Assembly: GCF_000801955.1 (NCBI RefSeq)
Contig: NZ_JSZO01000016.1
Coordinates: 155,524 to 219,523 of the forward strand
Length of the DNA: 64,000 nt
Source of the DNA: Ralstonia sp. A12
GTDB lineage: Bacteria > Pseudomonadota > Gammaproteobacteria > Burkholderiales > Burkholderiaceae
Direction: 5' to 3'
Shown: piece after piece, positions 61,113 through 64,000 of the stretch
Position numbering within the stretch: the stretch's first letter is position 1
Layout: each line of letters starts with the position of its first letter
Made by a program: the position numbers and the translations under genes
Notes under the pieces: generated by a model
Database searches by the model: none
What the model was told of the DNA's origin: nothing
The model's input: only the letters and a program-made list of their open reading frames with translations

Positions 61113-62597
61113 TTACGAGTTGGTCGGCTTGGGCAGATCGGCCACCAACCGCAGCGAGATCGAGAGTTCATCCAGCTGGAAGTGCGGACGCAGGAACGCC
61201 ACCGAGCGGTACGTGCCCGGCTTGCCCGGCACTTCCGACACCTGGATCGACGCCTCACGCAGCGGGAATTGCGCCTTCTGTTCTTGCGTGGCGTTGTCGT
61301 CCAGCAGCACGTACTGCGAGATCCAGCGGTTGAGGAACGTCTCGACGTTCTTGGCCGAGGCGAAGCTGCCGATCTTGTCGCGCATCATCGCCTTCAGGTA
61401 GTGCGCCACACGCGACACCGAGAAGATGTACTGGAGCTGCGCCGACAACACTGCGTTGGCGTTGGCGCTATCCGTGTCGTACTTCTTCGGCCGCTGCACC
61501 GACTGCGCAGCAAAGAACGCGGCGTAGTCAGAGTTCTTGCAGTGCACGAGCGGAATGAAGCCGAGGTCGCTCAGTTCCTTCTCGCGGCGGTCGGTAATGG
61601 CAATCTCGGTCGGGCACTTGAGTGCGACTTCGCCATCGTCGGTCTTGAAGGTATGCGTCGGCAGGTCTTCAACCAGACCACCGCCTTCCACACCGCGGAT
61701 GGCCGCGCACCAGCCGAAGTCTTCAAATGCAGCCGTCAGGCGTGCGCCGAAAGCCCAGGCGGCGTTGCACCACAGGTACTTGCTGTGGTCGGTGCCGTCC
61801 ACGTCTTCGACAAAGTTGAAGCCTTCAACGGTGGTGCCGTCCTTCGGGTTGTACGGCAGACGGCCCAGGAAGCGGGGCAAGGTCAGCCCCACGTAGCGCG
61901 AATCCTCCGACTCGCGGAAGGACTTCCACTTGGCGTATTCCACCGTGTCGAACACCTTGGCCAGGTCGCGCGGCTTGCCCAGGTCGGCAAACGATTCAAG
62001 GCCCAGCAGCTCAGGCGACGACGAAGCGATGAACGGTGCGTGCGCGGCGGCGGCCACGTGCGCCATCTGCTCGATGAAGTACATGTCCTCAGGCTGACGC
62101 GTCACTTCAAAGTCGCCGATCATCGCGCCAAACGGTGCGCCGCCGAAGGTGCCGAACTCTTCTTCGTACACCTTCTTGAACAGCGCGCTCTGGTCAAACT
62201 CGATGGCCGTCTTGAAGTCCTTCACGAGATCGCGCTTGGTCGCGTTGAGCGCCTTGATCTTGATCGTCGTACCGGTCTGCGTTTCCTTGACCAGGTAGTT
62301 CATCCCGCGCCAAGTGGATTCCAGCTTCTGGAATTCCGGCGCGTGCATGACCGCGCTCAGCTGCGACGAGATCAAACGATCCAGCTCGGCCACGCGCGCA
62401 TCGATCGTGGCAGACAGGTTGTCGGACACCACCACGGTGCCGTTGAGCACCTGGCTGGCGAGCTCACCGATGATGTCCTTGGCGCGCTCGCGCTCGGAGT
62501 CGGATTTGGCAACGCGGCTTTGCTCGACGATGCTGTCGAGCAGGCTGACTTCCTCGGCAACCGAGGCGCCCTGCGCAGCGGATTGGTTCTCAAGCAT
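61113..62597 (-). CDS. tssC: TssC (VipB) sheath large subunit
   Basis: The 494-residue protein has the VipB pattern: LDRLISSQLSAVMHAPEFQK, LESTWRGMNYLVKET, FDQSALFKKVYEEEFGTFGG, PFGAMIGDFEV, HAPFIASSSPELLGLESFAD and YLWCNAAWAFGARLTAAFED. The C-terminus ends ISLRLVADLP. TssC pairs with TssB in the contractile sheath. Its ATG overlaps the tssB stop by 8 bp. Confidence 0.97.
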   Translation of the reverse strand: MLENQSAAQGASVAEEVSLLDSIVEQSRVAKSDSERERAKDIIGELASQVLNGTVVVSDNLSATIDARVAELDRLISSQLSAVMHAPEFQKLESTWRGMNYLVKETQTGTTIKIKALNATKRDLVKDFKTAIEFDQSALFKKVYEEEFGTFGGAPFGAMIGDFEVTRQPEDMYFIEQMAHVAAAAHAPFIASSSPELLGLESFADLGKPRDLAKVFDTVEYAKWKSFRESEDSRYVGLTLPRFLGRLPYNPKDGTTVEGFNFVEDVDGTDHSKYLWCNAAWAFGARLTAAFEDFGWCAAIRGVEGGGLVEDLPTHTFKTDDGEVALKCPTEIAITDRREKELSDLGFIPLVHCKNSDYAAFFAAQSVQRPKKYDTDSANANAVLSAQLQYIFSVSRVAHYLKAMMRDKIGSFASAKNVETFLNRWISQYVLLDDNATQEQKAQFPLREASIQVSEVPGKPGTYRSVAFLRPHFQLDELSISLRLVADLPKPTNS

Positions 62598-63102
62598 CCT
62601 CGCCCCCGTTTGTCTTGGCGCCGAGTTTCTTCGCGTTTTCCGTGTTCTTCAGCACGTCGGCCAACAGGTCTTCCAGCTTGTCGTTGCCGGCCATCTTGTT
62701 GCGCAGATCGGCCAGCTTGGAACGCGCCTCCAGCAGCTGGCGCAGCGGCTCAACCTGCTGGACCACGGCCTCGGGGCTGAAATCTTCGATCGAGCGGAAC
62801 TTGAGGTCGACACCGAACTTACCGCCCGTTTCCGTCAGCGTATTGGGCACCTGGAAGGCGGCGCGCGGCTCAACGGCCGACATCACGTCGTCAAAGTTGT
62901 CGCGGTCGATGTTGACGAACTTGCGGTCGCGCAGCTTGGGTTGCGGCACTTCCGACTGGCCCGACAGGTCAGCCACCACGCCCACGACGAACGGCAGCTC
63001 TTTCTGCTCAATCGCGTCGCCAATCTCGACGTCATACGTCAGTTGCACGCGCGGCGGGCGCACCTTCTGCAGACGCTTCTGCACACTTTCTTTCTTGGCC
63101 AT
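62590..63102 (-). CDS. tssB: TssB (VipA) sheath small subunit
   Basis: The 170-residue protein has the VipA pattern: SVQKRLQKVRPPRVQLTYDV, LPFVVGVVADLSGQSEVPQP, KLRDRKFVNIDRDNFDDVM and LEARSKLADLRNKMAGNDKL. It binds TssC to form the sheath that ClpV later recycles. The C-terminal Lys-rich tail is ordinary. It follows the TPR lipoprotein gene by 35 bp. Confidence 0.97.
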   Translation of the reverse strand: MAKKESVQKRLQKVRPPRVQLTYDVEIGDAIEQKELPFVVGVVADLSGQSEVPQPKLRDRKFVNIDRDNFDDVMSAVEPRAAFQVPNTLTETGGKFGVDLKFRSIEDFSPEAVVQQVEPLRQLLEARSKLADLRNKMAGNDKLEDLLADVLKNTENAKKLGAKTNGGEDA

Positions 63103-63137
63103 CTCGTTCCTCCACAGATGCGGGACTAGTGCAACGC

Positions 63138-63767
63138 TTAGCGCAGCGCGCCAAACGGATCGGCACTACCGCTGGCACCGCCGGTGGCGGCTGGAGCCGC
63201 TGCGCCACCATGGTTGGCAGCCTCGGTTGCAGCCGGAGCGGCACGCTTGACGACCGGGCGGCGCTTGACGACCGGCTTGGTGGCTTGTTGCTCACCCGGG
63301 AAGAGGACTTGCTCGCCCAGCGTGTCACGCAGCATCTTGGCCAGCACCTGTGCATCGGTCTTGACGTCGCCTGCCAGCGCGCTGTCAGCACGCAGCTCCT
63401 GCAGCGAACGGCGCGCCACGCGCAGGCCGCTCACAGCCAGGATGCTCTTGGCCTGACGGTCGCTGCCATCACGCTGCAGCGCTTCTTCTGCGGCCAGGAT
63501 GGCCTGCGGATACTTTTCCGAGCCGAACTGGAGCTGGGCGATGCGCACCCACGGGTCGTCACGGGTCGGGTTGGCCTTGGCGATCTGCTGATACAGCTCG
63601 ATGGCCTTGTCTTGCTGGCCACCCTTAGCGGCAGCCTCTGCCTCCGACATGCTTTGCTTGAATGCCTCGTCCGTTTGCGGGCCTGGGTTGCTTGTGGCGC
63701 AGCCTGTGATCAGGGCAGCAGCACCAGCCAGGACGATAAGGGAACGGAGAACGCGGGAAATAGACAT
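63138..63767 (-). CDS. TPR-containing lipoprotein upstream of tssB
   Basis: The 209-residue protein from ATG 63767 has a lipoprotein signal (RSLIVLAGAAALITGC). Two to three tetratricopeptide helix pairs follow (KGGQQDKAIELYQQIAKANP, PWVRIAQLQFGSEKYPQAIL, AEEALQRDGSDRQAKSILAV). The C-terminal region is Ala/Pro/Lys-rich (ATKPVVKRRPVVKRAAPAAT). Such TPR lipoproteins precede tssB in several beta-proteobacterial T6SS loci. They are distinct from TssJ, which has a transthyretin fold and no TPR. Likely role: accessory protein anchored in the periplasm. It is first of the long leftward operon. Confidence 0.85.
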   Translation of the reverse strand: MSISRVLRSLIVLAGAAALITGCATSNPGPQTDEAFKQSMSEAEAAAKGGQQDKAIELYQQIAKANPTRDDPWVRIAQLQFGSEKYPQAILAAEEALQRDGSDRQAKSILAVSGLRVARRSLQELRADSALAGDVKTDAQVLAKMLRDTLGEQVLFPGEQQATKPVVKRRPVVKRAAPAATEAANHGGAAAPAATGGASGSADPFGALR

Positions 63768-63915
63768 GGAGTTGGCCACGGCGAGACTCTTCAAAGTTTC
63801 AAAGCGGTGCGTCGATATCCAATCATATTCGCCGGAATTGGCGAGTTAAATGTTGGTCTCGACTGGCGCGAAATAGTACACTCCGCTCGTTGAAGTTGAC
63901 AACCATAAATGGATC

Positions 63916-64000
63916 ATTAAGGAACCGAAACATTTCCTTTGAATTCAAGGCTTTGCAGCGCTCCACGACGGCAAACCACGATTATTAAGAAACCGAAACA
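63916..64000. repeat. 17-bp direct repeat in the T6SS divergent promoter region
   Basis: ATTAAGGAACCGAAACA (63916-63932) recurs with one mismatch as ATTAAGAAACCGAAACA (63984-64000), starts 68 bp apart. The region from 63768 to the right edge contains no gene and separates the leftward T6SS arm from whatever lies beyond. Repeats of this kind are candidate binding sites for a regulator controlling both directions. Confidence 0.7.

Noticed and set aside
63138..63767. TssJ
   Set aside because: It is a lipoprotein next to tssB, but it shows TPR helices and a Lys/Pro tail rather than the beta-sandwich of TssJ.

Overview
The window looks like a GC-rich beta-proteobacterial replicon. The best guess is Ralstonia (Burkholderiaceae), probably a second chromosome or megaplasmid. 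This rests on codon style, on a FabH/FabW-like synthase and on the type VI secretion (T6SS) gene order with its DUF3304, DUF4123 and DUF6708 partners; it is inference, not a database match. No rRNA, tRNA, CRISPR array or insertion sequence was recognised.

Region 1 (1-3.4 kb, minus strand): a cell-surface-signalling cassette. An STN/TonB-C-like periplasmic protein, an ECF sigma factor and a FecR-type anti-sigma factor precede a filamentous-haemagglutinin-type exoprotein cut by the left edge. The layout resembles the Pseudomonas PUMA3 (VreA-VreI-VreR) system beside a two-partner-secretion locus.

Region 2 (3.6-12.4 kb): small metabolic and regulatory units. These are an alpha/beta hydrolase - MarR - enoyl-CoA hydratase operon with a terminator and an elaborate palindromic operator; an ArsR - SRPBCC pair that may be leaderless; a tautomerase - DUF4865 - 41-aa membrane peptide operon divergent from a LysR regulator; an AraC/GyrI regulator with a secreted hydrolase; and a FabH-family ketoacyl synthase.

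Region 3 (12.6-28.7 kb, minus strand): a T6SS cargo island. A complete vgrG is followed by a DUF4123 adaptor, a DUF3304 lipoprotein and a Tle1-type (DUF2235) phospholipase. A second module follows: a headless vgrG 3' copy, DUF4123, two DUF3304 lipoproteins and a second, longer Tle1. After it come small secreted or membrane proteins and a fourth DUF3304 protein. The Tle1 gene of the first module is markedly AT-richer than its surroundings.

Region 4 (28.9-64 kb): the main T6SS locus. The plus-strand arm is an M15 peptidase (TagX-like), PAAR, a 499-aa membrane protein, TssM, TagF, an OmpA-like protein and two membrane proteins, one with a Ser/Cys-rich tail. The minus-strand arm, read from the right, is a TPR lipoprotein, TssB, TssC, Hcp, TssE, TssF, TssG, ClpV, VgrG, a DUF4123 adaptor, a VasX/BTH_I2691-type pore-forming effector, DUF6708 membrane proteins (candidate immunity), several unknown proteins, an OB-fold-like periplasmic protein and TssA. 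TssJ, TssK and TssL are absent and probably lie beyond the right edge, where a 17-bp direct repeat marks a divergent promoter region.
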